NCBI GenBank assembly: GCA_036741795.1
Contig: DAINRO010000082.1
Location: 1-7,655, forward strand
Length of the DNA: 7,655 nt
DNA from: DATKKM01 sp036741795
Lineage (GTDB): Bacteria > Chloroflexota > Dehalococcoidia > SM23-28-2 > RBG-16-64-32
Direction: 5' to 3'
The position numbers were made by a program, and so were the translations under genes. The notes under the pieces were generated by a model that was not told the DNA's origin, made no database searches, and saw only the letters and a list, made by a program, of their open reading frames with translations. This document shows, piece by piece, positions 1 through 6,310 of the stretch. How positions within the stretch are numbered: the first letter of the stretch is position 1; every line of letters begins with the position of its first letter.

Positions 1-1494
1 TACGACGCGGCGGGCAAGGAAGCGGAGCGGGCCCGGAAGGAGATGGAGAAGACCCGCCTTGAGCTCCAGGAGTTCATCGACAAGTGGGGGTCGGTCGGCG
101 CGCTGAATCGAGAGGCCAAGCCGCTCGGAAAGGTGGGCCTCAACACGAAGGTCGTCCAGTCCCAGGCCAAAGACGAGCTCGCGCGCTACTACGAGAAGGT
201 CCTGGCCGACATGGACCTGATGGGCGACAAGTTCATCGGCATCTCCGGGGTCATCGGGCAGCTGGGCGGCGTCTTCGAGGCCCTCGGCTTTAAGGCTGAA
301 TCCGCGCTGGGGAAGATCACCGCGGGCCTGGGCATCGCCGCGCAGTCGGCGGGCGGCTTCATAAAGTCGTTCGTCCAGTTCTCCAGCGGCAACGCCTTCG
401 AGGGAATGCTGGGGATGATCGGCTCGGGCCTCGGGTTCCTGGGCGGGATCTTCGGCCTCTTCGGCGGCGGCCCGTCCAAGGAAGAGATCGCCGCCGAGAA
501 CAAGCGCAAGCAGGACGAGGCGCGCGAGGCCGCCGGCCGCGAGCAGGCCCGCATCAACCAGCTCGCGCGAGAGTCGCGCGCCGCCGGCATCGGTGGGATC
601 GAGGAGTTCGGCCCCGCCTTCTTCGCCCAGCGACCCATCGCGACCGAGGCGGACGCGCAGCGGCAGGGCGCCATCTTCGCCGCGGCGTGGGGCGCCGTCG
701 TGAAGGACAAGGGGCTCGCGGCCGCGTCGGCGCTCTTCGGGGAAACCATCAAAAAGATGATGGCCGACATGGGCGCGGCCGGCATCGAGATCCCCGACTG
801 GCTGAGGGACGTCAGCAGCCTTTCCGAGATCGGCCTCGACGAGACGTTTCGCAATATCGCGGAGCGGGGCGACACCGCGGCAAAAATGCTCAAGGCCCTG
901 GGGGAGGCCGGCGTCCTCGGGCCGGAGCTGATCGGTGCCTTCCAAGATGAGGCCAGGAACGTCTTCGCGGCTGGGCGGCAGCGGGCCCTCGACATGGGGA
1001 AGACCGAGGACGAGGCGACCAAGGCCGGCTTCGCCGTCGCCAACCCGCTCCTAAAGGAGCTGGCCAATCAGGCCATCCTCCAGAACCAGACGCTCGACGA
1101 GGACATCCAGGCCATGATCGACGAGGCCGGGATCGTGCCCGACGTCGAATACCAGCAGCTCGACGAACTGCGCCGAATCCGCGAGGCGGTGCAGGCATTG
1201 GCGAGGACCGGCGACCCGCCGCCAGGCGATAACCCCCCGCCACCGGGCGACGAGCCGCCACCTTTCGATCCAAAGCCGCAGGACCCCACGAACCCCTTCG
1301 GCAGCGACAGCAGCTCGGGCGGCGGCTGGTCCTCCGGTTTCGACGTCGGCGGCGGGATCACGCTCCCCGTCACCCTCAACGTGGACGGCCGCGTCTTCGC
1401 CAACACGACGGCGCGGCTCATCGACCGCGGCGTGGCCCGGAGCATGGACACGGCCATCGCGCGGTCCATCAAGCGCACCGCGAGACCGTCCTGA
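1..1494 (+). CDS. Phage tail tape measure protein, C-terminal part (5' end outside window)
   Basis: The reading frame is open from base 1, so the gene starts upstream; the first in-window ATG (43) is internal. Residues below count from that ATG. The visible part is Ala/Gly-rich and helical. It has a very hydrophobic Gly-rich stretch at about 121-143 (GMLGMIGSGLGFLGGIFG), followed by a charged helical, possibly coiled-coil segment at about 145-178. A Pro-rich linker (about 391-418) leads to a short C-terminal segment with the motif VTLNVDGRVFANT at about 443-455. A hydrophobic segment, long helices and an 'NVDGR' tail are typical of tape measure proteins. These fill the tail tube, set its length and can enter the host membrane during DNA delivery. 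The position directly before a hub-like gene fits. The stop TGA (1492-1494) shares a base with the next ATG. The identity rests on composition, tail motif and context, as no enzymatic motif was seen. Confidence 0.8.
   Translation, partial: YDAAGKEAERARKEMEKTRLELQEFIDKWGSVGALNREAKPLGKVGLNTKVVQSQAKDELARYYEKVLADMDLMGDKFIGISGVIGQLGGVFEALGFKAESALGKITAGLGIAAQSAGGFIKSFVQFSSGNAFEGMLGMIGSGLGFLGGIFGLFGGGPSKEEIAAENKRKQDEAREAAGREQARINQLARESRAAGIGGIEEFGPAFFAQRPIATEADAQRQGAIFAAAWGAVVKDKGLAAASALFGETIKKMMADMGAAGIEIPDWLRDVSSLSEIGLDETFRNIAERGDTAAKMLKALGEAGVLGPELIGAFQDEARNVFAAGRQRALDMGKTEDEATKAGFAVANPLLKELANQAILQNQTLDEDIQAMIDEAGIVPDVEYQQLDELRRIREAVQALARTGDPPPGDNPPPPGDEPPPFDPKPQDPTNPFGSDSSSGGGWSSGFDVGGGITLPVTLNVDGRVFANTTARLIDRGVARSMDTAIARSIKRTARPS
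1210..1302 (+). other. Pro/Gly/Asp-rich linker segment inside the tape measure gene
   Basis: About 31 codons encode short proline runs separated by Gly-Asp or Asp-Glu (PPPGD, PPPPGD, PPPF), followed by a Lys/Pro/Asn stretch. At the DNA level this is a C-rich tract with imperfect CCGCCACC-type repeats. It separates the helical body of the protein from the short Gly/Ser-rich and beta-like C-terminal end (about residues 421-483). It is best read as an extended flexible linker. Such tracts can change length by slippage, though only one copy of the region is visible here. Confidence 0.6.
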
Positions 1495-2828
1495 TGGGCC
1501 TGGTCCCCGCCGCGATGAAGGCGCGGAAGGGACGCGGGCCCTGGGTCTATCTGCTCAACCTGGACCTGCCCGGCGGCGAGAACCGCTGGGGGCTGGTGCC
1601 CTACAAGTCCAAGGGCGCCGGGATGTTCAAGAGCAGGATCGTCTCGGCGGAAACGCTCGTCCGTGACGCATCGGAGCGGACCGGAAAGCTGGAGGCCTAC
1701 GAGCATCGCTTCGTCGCCGACGACTCCGACCGCTTCATCTCTAAGCTGAGCGAAGGCCCCTACGGGGATCTGATCGAGTCGTCCGCGGCGACCTGGCGCC
1801 GGGCCTGCCCGTTCCTGAACCCAGACGACTGGTGGACGATCTTCAACGGCACGCTCCGCCTCGGCTCGCTGCGCAACTACCAGTGGAGCCTCACGCTCCG
1901 GGTCAACGACCGGCCCCTGTACCAGGACGTGCCGCGAGGCTGGGGCATCAACCGCGCCGACTGGCCGAATGCCGACGCCGCGGTGCTCGACAAGATCGCG
2001 CCGTGGATCTACGGGCGGCACTCGTCGCTGGGCCTGGGCGATAAGGGGCTGATTCCCACTCTGAACGTCGACACGGTGAACGATGTCCGGCTGATCTCCG
2101 CGCTCTACCTGAAGGACGTCCCTCGCGTCTTCAACAAGACCGACGCGGTGCTCCTCACCTCGGGCGTGGACTACACCATCACGCACCCGGTGGTGAACGG
2201 GAAGCAGTTCACGTGCATCCAGATCCTTGTTGACCAGGGCGACGACGAGATCACCTGCGACGTCGACGGGATCGAGAACGTGGGCGACGGCTCCGGCCAT
2301 CTGATCGAAAACCCGGGCGAGGCGATCGTCCACTACCTGAACCACGCCGTCTACTACGACCACCAGTCGGGGCTCTACGACTACACGCGGGCGCCGCTGC
2401 ACGAGACTGGCAGCTCCGTCCCGTTCGGCGAGGCGCGGGACTACTTCGACACGATGGGCATCACCTGTTCGCGACACCTCTTCAAGGACGGCCCGCAGCA
2501 GGCGATCTCTGTCCTGGACGAGTGGTGTGAGGACTTCGACTTCCGCGCGTTCTGGATGCAGGACGGGACGCTCCAGGTCTGGCTGATCGACCACCGCTTT
2601 ACCGACATCTACGGGGACCTCCCGCACATCAAGGAGACCGACGAGCGGGGCGACTCGTTCCGGTTCACGCCGTACGACGACGCCGTCATCGTCGACGGCA
2701 TCAGCGCCGACTATCTTCTCGACACGGCCGCGGGCCAGCCTCTCTATCGGATCGACGCTCTCGACACCACGACGCGCTTGGAGAATGTGAAGTCCACCAG
2801 CCTCCGGTGGGCTCCCGCCTACGCCTAA
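1494..2828 (+). CDS. Tail-hub-like (gp27/Tal-type) phage tail protein
   Basis: This 444-aa protein starts at the ATG that overlaps the tape measure stop by one base, with no strong Shine-Dalgarno, so coupled translation is likely. Residues about 15-135 are beta-rich (WVYLLNLDLPGGENRWG; later WWTIFNGTLRLGS) and resemble the N-terminal part of siphophage distal-tail and hub proteins. The middle has WPNADAAVLDKIAPWIYG (about 157-174), then a beta-strand series ending in DEITCDVDGIENVGDGSG (about 251-268) and an ENPGEAIVHYL helix (about 272-282). A later AISVLDEWCEDFDFRAFW (about 337-354) with DGTLQVWLID (about 357-366) matches the usual 'helix, then strand, DG.L.V' ending of hub domains. From family knowledge, such proteins form the ring that closes the tail tube and anchor fibres. 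The position right after the tape measure agrees. No NlpC/P60, lysozyme or peptidase motif is visible, so it is probably purely structural. It could also be annotated simply as a minor tail protein. Confidence 0.65.
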   Translation: MGLVPAAMKARKGRGPWVYLLNLDLPGGENRWGLVPYKSKGAGMFKSRIVSAETLVRDASERTGKLEAYEHRFVADDSDRFISKLSEGPYGDLIESSAATWRRACPFLNPDDWWTIFNGTLRLGSLRNYQWSLTLRVNDRPLYQDVPRGWGINRADWPNADAAVLDKIAPWIYGRHSSLGLGDKGLIPTLNVDTVNDVRLISALYLKDVPRVFNKTDAVLLTSGVDYTITHPVVNGKQFTCIQILVDQGDDEITCDVDGIENVGDGSGHLIENPGEAIVHYLNHAVYYDHQSGLYDYTRAPLHETGSSVPFGEARDYFDTMGITCSRHLFKDGPQQAISVLDEWCEDFDFRAFWMQDGTLQVWLIDHRFTDIYGDLPHIKETDERGDSFRFTPYDDAVIVDGISADYLLDTAAGQPLYRIDALDTTTRLENVKSTSLRWAPAYA

Positions 2829-4930
2829 TGCAGACCGCCAACATCCGTCCGATCGCCAACAGCGCCACGTACAACACGTGGACCGCGAACACCGGGACTA
2901 AGGCCGCGGCCGTCGATCCGCTCAACCCGGTCGTCCACGACGACGACACGACCTACATCACGCGGAGCAGCCCGGACACCCCGCGCAACCAGGGCTTCAC
3001 GCTGGGGGCGCGGCCGCAGATCCAGACCCTCTCCACGGTCAAGGCGTTTGTGCGCGGGCGCTCGAACAACAACTACTCAGCCTCCCAGCAGCTCAACGTC
3101 TTCGCGCGCCGCCAGGGCGTTGACGGCTCCGCGCTCGTCCTGACCGGCCTGGGGACGGCGCTCGGGGCCTACACCGAGGGCAACGGCACGCTCCCGCGGC
3201 CCGGTGGCGGGACGTGGACGATCACCGACATCATGGACTCCACGTTCGAGCTTGTGGTCGGAATCAGTGCCTGGGCGGGCGGGGTCACGGAGTACCGCGT
3301 GACCTCGGCATGGATCGAGATCGGCTTCGTCGGCGTTCCGCAGAAGACGGGCCAGGTGATCCTCCGGCTGTCGCGCGAGGTCCGGATGTACCGGAAGGGC
3401 GTCGGCCTGTTCGAGATCGTGGGCCCGTCCGACAAGGTCTGTGACCCCGAGCTGCTGGACTTCTTTCAAGTCTCGCATCGGATGATGCCGGCGGCGGACG
3501 GCAACGGGGCCGGCGTGAAGACCTGGCGGCGGTCGCTCTTCGTCGCGACCAGGGCCGAGATCGACCCCGTGACCGACTTGGGGCGGGTCCTCGCCTACGA
3601 CCCGCGGTCCTTCCTGACGACGTTTTTCGAGTCGGGCCACACGAACAAGTCGGCCAACGCCTTTGGGGACGGCGTGATGCGCCTCGATGCCGGCTGCACG
3701 CGCTCTTACAAACGTGACTCAAAGGCCTGGATCGAGAGCAACGACGGCTACGTGGACGAGCTGGGAGATGACCTTTACCCCTACGACCGGCTGGGTCTGC
3801 TGAGCGAGAACTACTCCGAGAACAACATCCGCCGGTCGAGCTTCGTCTCCGGCACCACAGGCCTGACGATGGTGAACGCCAACGGCGGCGGGCAGGGGAC
3901 CGTAGTGGTCGACACCGCGGTCCTGAAGTTCCGCTCCACGATCACCCCCAACAGCATCCGGATCACGGCCTTGGGATCCCCGCAGGCCTCGGACCTCGGC
4001 TTCACCATTAACACCGAGACGATTCCGGCTAACACCGTGGGCTCGATCTCTCTCGACTACCAGAACACCTCGGGCGGGACGCTGGAGTTTCAAATCACCC
4101 GCAACGTGGACGGCTGGTACTACAACCCATCCACGCAGGCCTGGCAGGCGGGCGTCTCCACGATCACGCTGCCCGTGGTGCCCGACTGGCACGAGCCCGG
4201 CAAGCGGTACATGCTGGAAAACGTCGACGTCGGTGGATCCAGCACGGGCCTCGTCTTCCACCTCATCCAGCTCAACGGCGCGACCGCGGGCGGCCAGATG
4301 GACAACGTCGCCCACATGCAGTTCGAGCCGACCCCGTGGGTCACGAGCCGGATCGTCACCAACGGGGCCTCCGTCTCCCGGGCGCTCCAGTCGCTGCAGG
4401 TCAGCAACGACGACGGGAAGCGGGCGTGGTTCGGTCAGCACGGGACGGCCTACATCAAGCTCTTTTCCGAGTTCAGCGCCGCGACGATGAACGCGGCGAG
4501 CGGGTTACCCAACTACCTGACGCTCGTGCACCCCGACGACGTCGGCAACTATTGGAAGCTCTTCTACAACGGCGTGATCGGGTCGCGCCTGGACCTTGAG
4601 GTCAAGGCTGGGGGCGGCTCTCCTGTCGTAGCCCACGCACCCTTCTCGCCCGTGGCCTGGGACCAGGACGGGGTGTGGATCACGATCCGCTGGACGAGCG
4701 ATCAGGGCGAGCTGGACCTACTGCCCTACACCGTGTCGGTCTTCGTGGACGGGATCAAGGGTACGGACGTGACCCTGCCCGGCGGCCTGCCGACAGAGGC
4801 CGCGACTTCCACGCTCTACATCGGCGGCAACGATGTCGATTGGGCCGCCAACGCTGCCATGCGCGGCATCTGGTTCACGCCGCGGGTTCATTCGGACGAG
4901 GAGATTCTGCGGCGGGTCAACGCCGCGTAA
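2828..4930 (+). CDS. Modular tail-tip/receptor-binding protein with C-terminal LamG-like lectin domain
   Basis: This 700-aa protein is placed at the ATG overlapping the previous stop (TAATG). An in-frame GTG at 2807 would add seven residues but is less likely. Four regions can be seen. Residues 1-170 form a beta-sandwich-like module (SATYNTWTANTGT; DDDTTYITRS; ends in VTSAWIEIGFVG). Residues about 171-320 are a linker region with LGRVLAYDPRSFLTTF and an SRSYKR-like basic patch (TRSYKR). Residues about 330-515 look like a carbohydrate-binding-module fold that ends in MQFEPTPWVTSRIVTNGASV, the 'Q.E....TS.I.T.GA.V.R' ending seen in many phage fibre proteins. Residues about 525-700 look like a LamG/concanavalin-like domain, with WITIRWTS, VSVFVDG, STLYIGGND and the ending RGIWFTPRVHSDEEILRRVN. 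LamG folds bind glycans, so a receptor-binding role at the tail tip is likely but inferred. No polysaccharide lyase or hydrolase motif is evident. Domain borders are approximate. Confidence 0.72.
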   Translation: MQTANIRPIANSATYNTWTANTGTKAAAVDPLNPVVHDDDTTYITRSSPDTPRNQGFTLGARPQIQTLSTVKAFVRGRSNNNYSASQQLNVFARRQGVDGSALVLTGLGTALGAYTEGNGTLPRPGGGTWTITDIMDSTFELVVGISAWAGGVTEYRVTSAWIEIGFVGVPQKTGQVILRLSREVRMYRKGVGLFEIVGPSDKVCDPELLDFFQVSHRMMPAADGNGAGVKTWRRSLFVATRAEIDPVTDLGRVLAYDPRSFLTTFFESGHTNKSANAFGDGVMRLDAGCTRSYKRDSKAWIESNDGYVDELGDDLYPYDRLGLLSENYSENNIRRSSFVSGTTGLTMVNANGGGQGTVVVDTAVLKFRSTITPNSIRITALGSPQASDLGFTINTETIPANTVGSISLDYQNTSGGTLEFQITRNVDGWYYNPSTQAWQAGVSTITLPVVPDWHEPGKRYMLENVDVGGSSTGLVFHLIQLNGATAGGQMDNVAHMQFEPTPWVTSRIVTNGASVSRALQSLQVSNDDGKRAWFGQHGTAYIKLFSEFSAATMNAASGLPNYLTLVHPDDVGNYWKLFYNGVIGSRLDLEVKAGGGSPVVAHAPFSPVAWDQDGVWITIRWTSDQGELDLLPYTVSVFVDGIKGTDVTLPGGLPTEAATSTLYIGGNDVDWAANAAMRGIWFTPRVHSDEEILRRVNAA

Positions 4931-4939
4931 GGAGTAGAA
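4928..4939 (+). promoter_or_regulatory. Strong Shine-Dalgarno for the 188-aa gene
   Basis: The sequence TAAGGAG (4928-4934) is followed by five bases and then the ATG at 4940. The TAA of this motif is also the stop codon of the preceding gene. It is the only near-consensus ribosome binding site in the window; the other internal starts rely on overlap with the previous stop or on a weak AGG. It fixes the start of the downstream gene and suggests independent, efficient initiation. Confidence 0.85.
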
Positions 4940-5506
4940 ATGCCTTTCTGGCCACAGTTGCTCATCAGTCAGTCGGTGGATGGTGCGGCGCTGACCGCCT
5001 CCACGACACCGACGTCCATCCTCCACGCCACCGGGAAATACACCTTCCTGGCGAACGAGTTTCAGGTGGGCTCGGTGCTTCGGCTCAAGGCCCATGGGCG
5101 CGTGTCCAACATCGTCACGACCCCCGGCACGCTGACACTGGACCTCCGCGGGCAGGGCATCGTCGTTGCGAACGGCGGCGCCATGGCGCTGAACATCGTC
5201 GCCAAGACCAACGTCCCGTGGATCCTGGAGTGGGTCCTGGAGTGCCGCTCGGTCGGTTCCGGCACCGCGGCGACCTTCTTCCATCAGGGCACCTGGGCGT
5301 CGGAGTCTGTCATCGCCGCTCCCGTACCCGGTACGGGCGGGGTGCCGATGCACATGCTGCCCAACGCGACACCCGCGGTAGGCACCGGCTGGGACTCTAC
5401 CGCGGCGTTCACCCTGGACCTGTTCGCCACGTGGTCGCTCAACAACGCGAACAGCATCACCGTCCACGGTATGCAGTTGTTCGGCGACAACATCCCGCCC
5501 AGGTAA
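4940..5506 (+). CDS. Small beta-rich phage structural protein of unknown function
   Basis: This 188-aa protein has a well-placed start after TAAGGAG. It is rich in Thr, Val, Ala and Gly, with alternating strand patterns and no signal peptide, membrane segment or catalytic motif. Recognisable stretches are TASTTPTSIL (about 19-28), VGSVLRLKAHGRVSN (about 43-57), TPGTLTLDLRGQG (about 61-73), GGAMALNIVAKTNVPW (about 79-94), ECRSVGSGTAATFF (about 101-114) and ATPAVGTGWDSTAAFTLDL (about 143-161). I recall closely similar proteins ('TTPGTLTL', 'GGAMALN..AKTN', 'CRSVGS') encoded among the structural genes of many phages, where their role is not established. A beta-sandwich decoration, tip or fibre-base protein is a reasonable inference. 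Its strong ribosome binding site suggests a higher copy number than its neighbours. It is in frame with the next gene, separated by one TAA. Confidence 0.7.
   Translation: MPFWPQLLISQSVDGAALTASTTPTSILHATGKYTFLANEFQVGSVLRLKAHGRVSNIVTTPGTLTLDLRGQGIVVANGGAMALNIVAKTNVPWILEWVLECRSVGSGTAATFFHQGTWASESVIAAPVPGTGGVPMHMLPNATPAVGTGWDSTAAFTLDLFATWSLNNANSITVHGMQLFGDNIPPR
5321..5337. repeat. Perfect inverted repeat (8-bp arms, 1-nt centre) inside the 188-aa gene
   Basis: CCCGTACC (5321-5328), a central C (5329) and GGTACGGG (5330-5337) form a near-perfect palindrome. As RNA it could form a 7-bp stem with a CCG loop. It encodes the Pro-Val-Pro-Gly-Thr-Gly turn of the protein, so it may be a by-product of codon choice. 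No T-run follows, so it is not a factor-independent terminator. No function can be assigned. Confidence 0.45.
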
Positions 5507-5509
5507 CTA

Positions 5510-6310
5510 GTGGGCAGGTTCCACCCGTCCGATCCGCGCTCTCGTCGGAGGTACGCCTCATCTCCGACGAGTGCGGTCTCGACAATCGACCCGACCCTAA
5601 CACTTGGGGACACCCTCTATCTGCAAATGGGTTTCCGGGCGCGGATCAAGGTTGTTGGTATCGGTGGGGGCATCCCGCGGGACATTGAGAACGTGACTGC
5701 GGAGTCGAGCGATCCTGAAATCTTCCTCGTAGAAGACCCGGAATCACCGATCTCGCCCGCACCACCGCCCGACGATGAAATAGCAATCCGCGCCGTGTCT
5801 GTCGGAACGGCAACCCTCACCATTCGAGCCGACTCGGAGCCGGACGTGCCGGACGTACCGCTGACGGACACCGTGACCATCATCGTCTACCGCGTGGCGA
5901 CGCGGCTCGTCCTCTACTACACCGAGGCCGGCTCGACGGACGAGCTGCTGGCGCCGCTGAATCCCGCCCTCCAGGCGCAGCCGAAGTTCACGGGGATGCC
6001 GTTCAACACGACCTATACGCTTCGCATCGAGGGCCGGGACGGGGACGGGAACGTGGTGCCGCTCGAAAACATCACCTGGGACAACGGCGGCTCGATAGCG
6101 TTTCACTTCGCCGACGTGAGCCCGGCCGACCCGTATAGAAAGATCCTGACGCCGGACGACAACGCGAACGATCGGATCTTCATCATCACGGCGGACGGCG
6201 ACCCGTCGCCTACTGCTGTATCCCTGAGCCTGACCGGGTCCGTCACCATCAGCACGAGCGATCTGCTGGCGACCATCCTGACCGAGACCTACTCGATCGA
6301 ACACATATGA
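5510..6310 (+). CDS. Ig-like (Big_2-type) domain phage protein, GTG start
   Basis: This 266-aa ORF begins with GTG three bases after the previous stop and in the same frame. A weak AGG (5501-5503) lies six bases upstream. The next in-frame start is ATG at 5627 (residue 40), without a visible ribosome binding site. It would cut off the first strand of the domain, so 5510 is preferred. Residues 1-24 are basic and low in structure. Residues about 26-128 resemble a bacterial Ig-like group 2 domain: DPTLTLGDTLYLQM at the start, AIRAVSVGTATLTIRAD at about 91-107, and a final strand TDTVTIIVYRV. An acidic Pro-rich insertion (about 74-90) interrupts it. Residues about 130-250 look like a second beta domain (ATRLVLYY; YTLRIEGRDGDGNVVPLENITW; TAVSLSLTGSVTI). 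Ig-like domains are common weak-adhesion modules on phage surface proteins. The first ~109 codons have unusually many A/T third bases. It overlaps the next gene by four bases (ATGA). Confidence 0.62.
   Translation: MGRFHPSDPRSRRRYASSPTSAVSTIDPTLTLGDTLYLQMGFRARIKVVGIGGGIPRDIENVTAESSDPEIFLVEDPESPISPAPPPDDEIAIRAVSVGTATLTIRADSEPDVPDVPLTDTVTIIVYRVATRLVLYYTEAGSTDELLAPLNPALQAQPKFTGMPFNTTYTLRIEGRDGDGNVVPLENITWDNGGSIAFHFADVSPADPYRKILTPDDNANDRIFIITADGDPSPTAVSLSLTGSVTISTSDLLATILTETYSIEHI

Noticed and set aside
189..1067. A 292-codon minus-strand frame opposite the tape measure gene.
   Set aside because: Its Ser/Ala/Pro-rich composition is the antisense image of an Ala/Gly-rich gene. No ribosome binding site or family motif was seen.
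1068..2627. A 519-codon open frame on the minus strand, antisense to the end of the tape measure gene and the hub-like gene.
   Set aside because: It is rich in Val, Arg, Asp and Pro with no recognisable motif, and lies opposite two well-supported genes. Long antisense frames are expected in GC-rich DNA where stop codons are rare.
2807..2827. GTG at 2807 as the start of the lectin-domain gene.
   Set aside because: It would overlap the hub gene by 22 bases and add seven residues without a convincing ribosome binding site. The ATG at 2828 sits on the previous stop in the same style as the junction at 1494.
3719..4441. A 240-codon minus-strand frame opposite the middle of the lectin gene.
   Set aside because: The composition is typical of an antisense shadow, and the plus-strand frame has recognisable fibre-protein motifs over the same bases.
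4675..5688. A 337-codon plus-strand frame overlapping the lectin gene end, the 188-aa gene and the Ig-like gene start.
   Set aside because: It is in another frame from three better-supported genes and is Arg/Gly/His-rich with no coherent domain, as expected for a frame-shifted shadow. The true gene has a strong ribosome binding site at 4928-4934.
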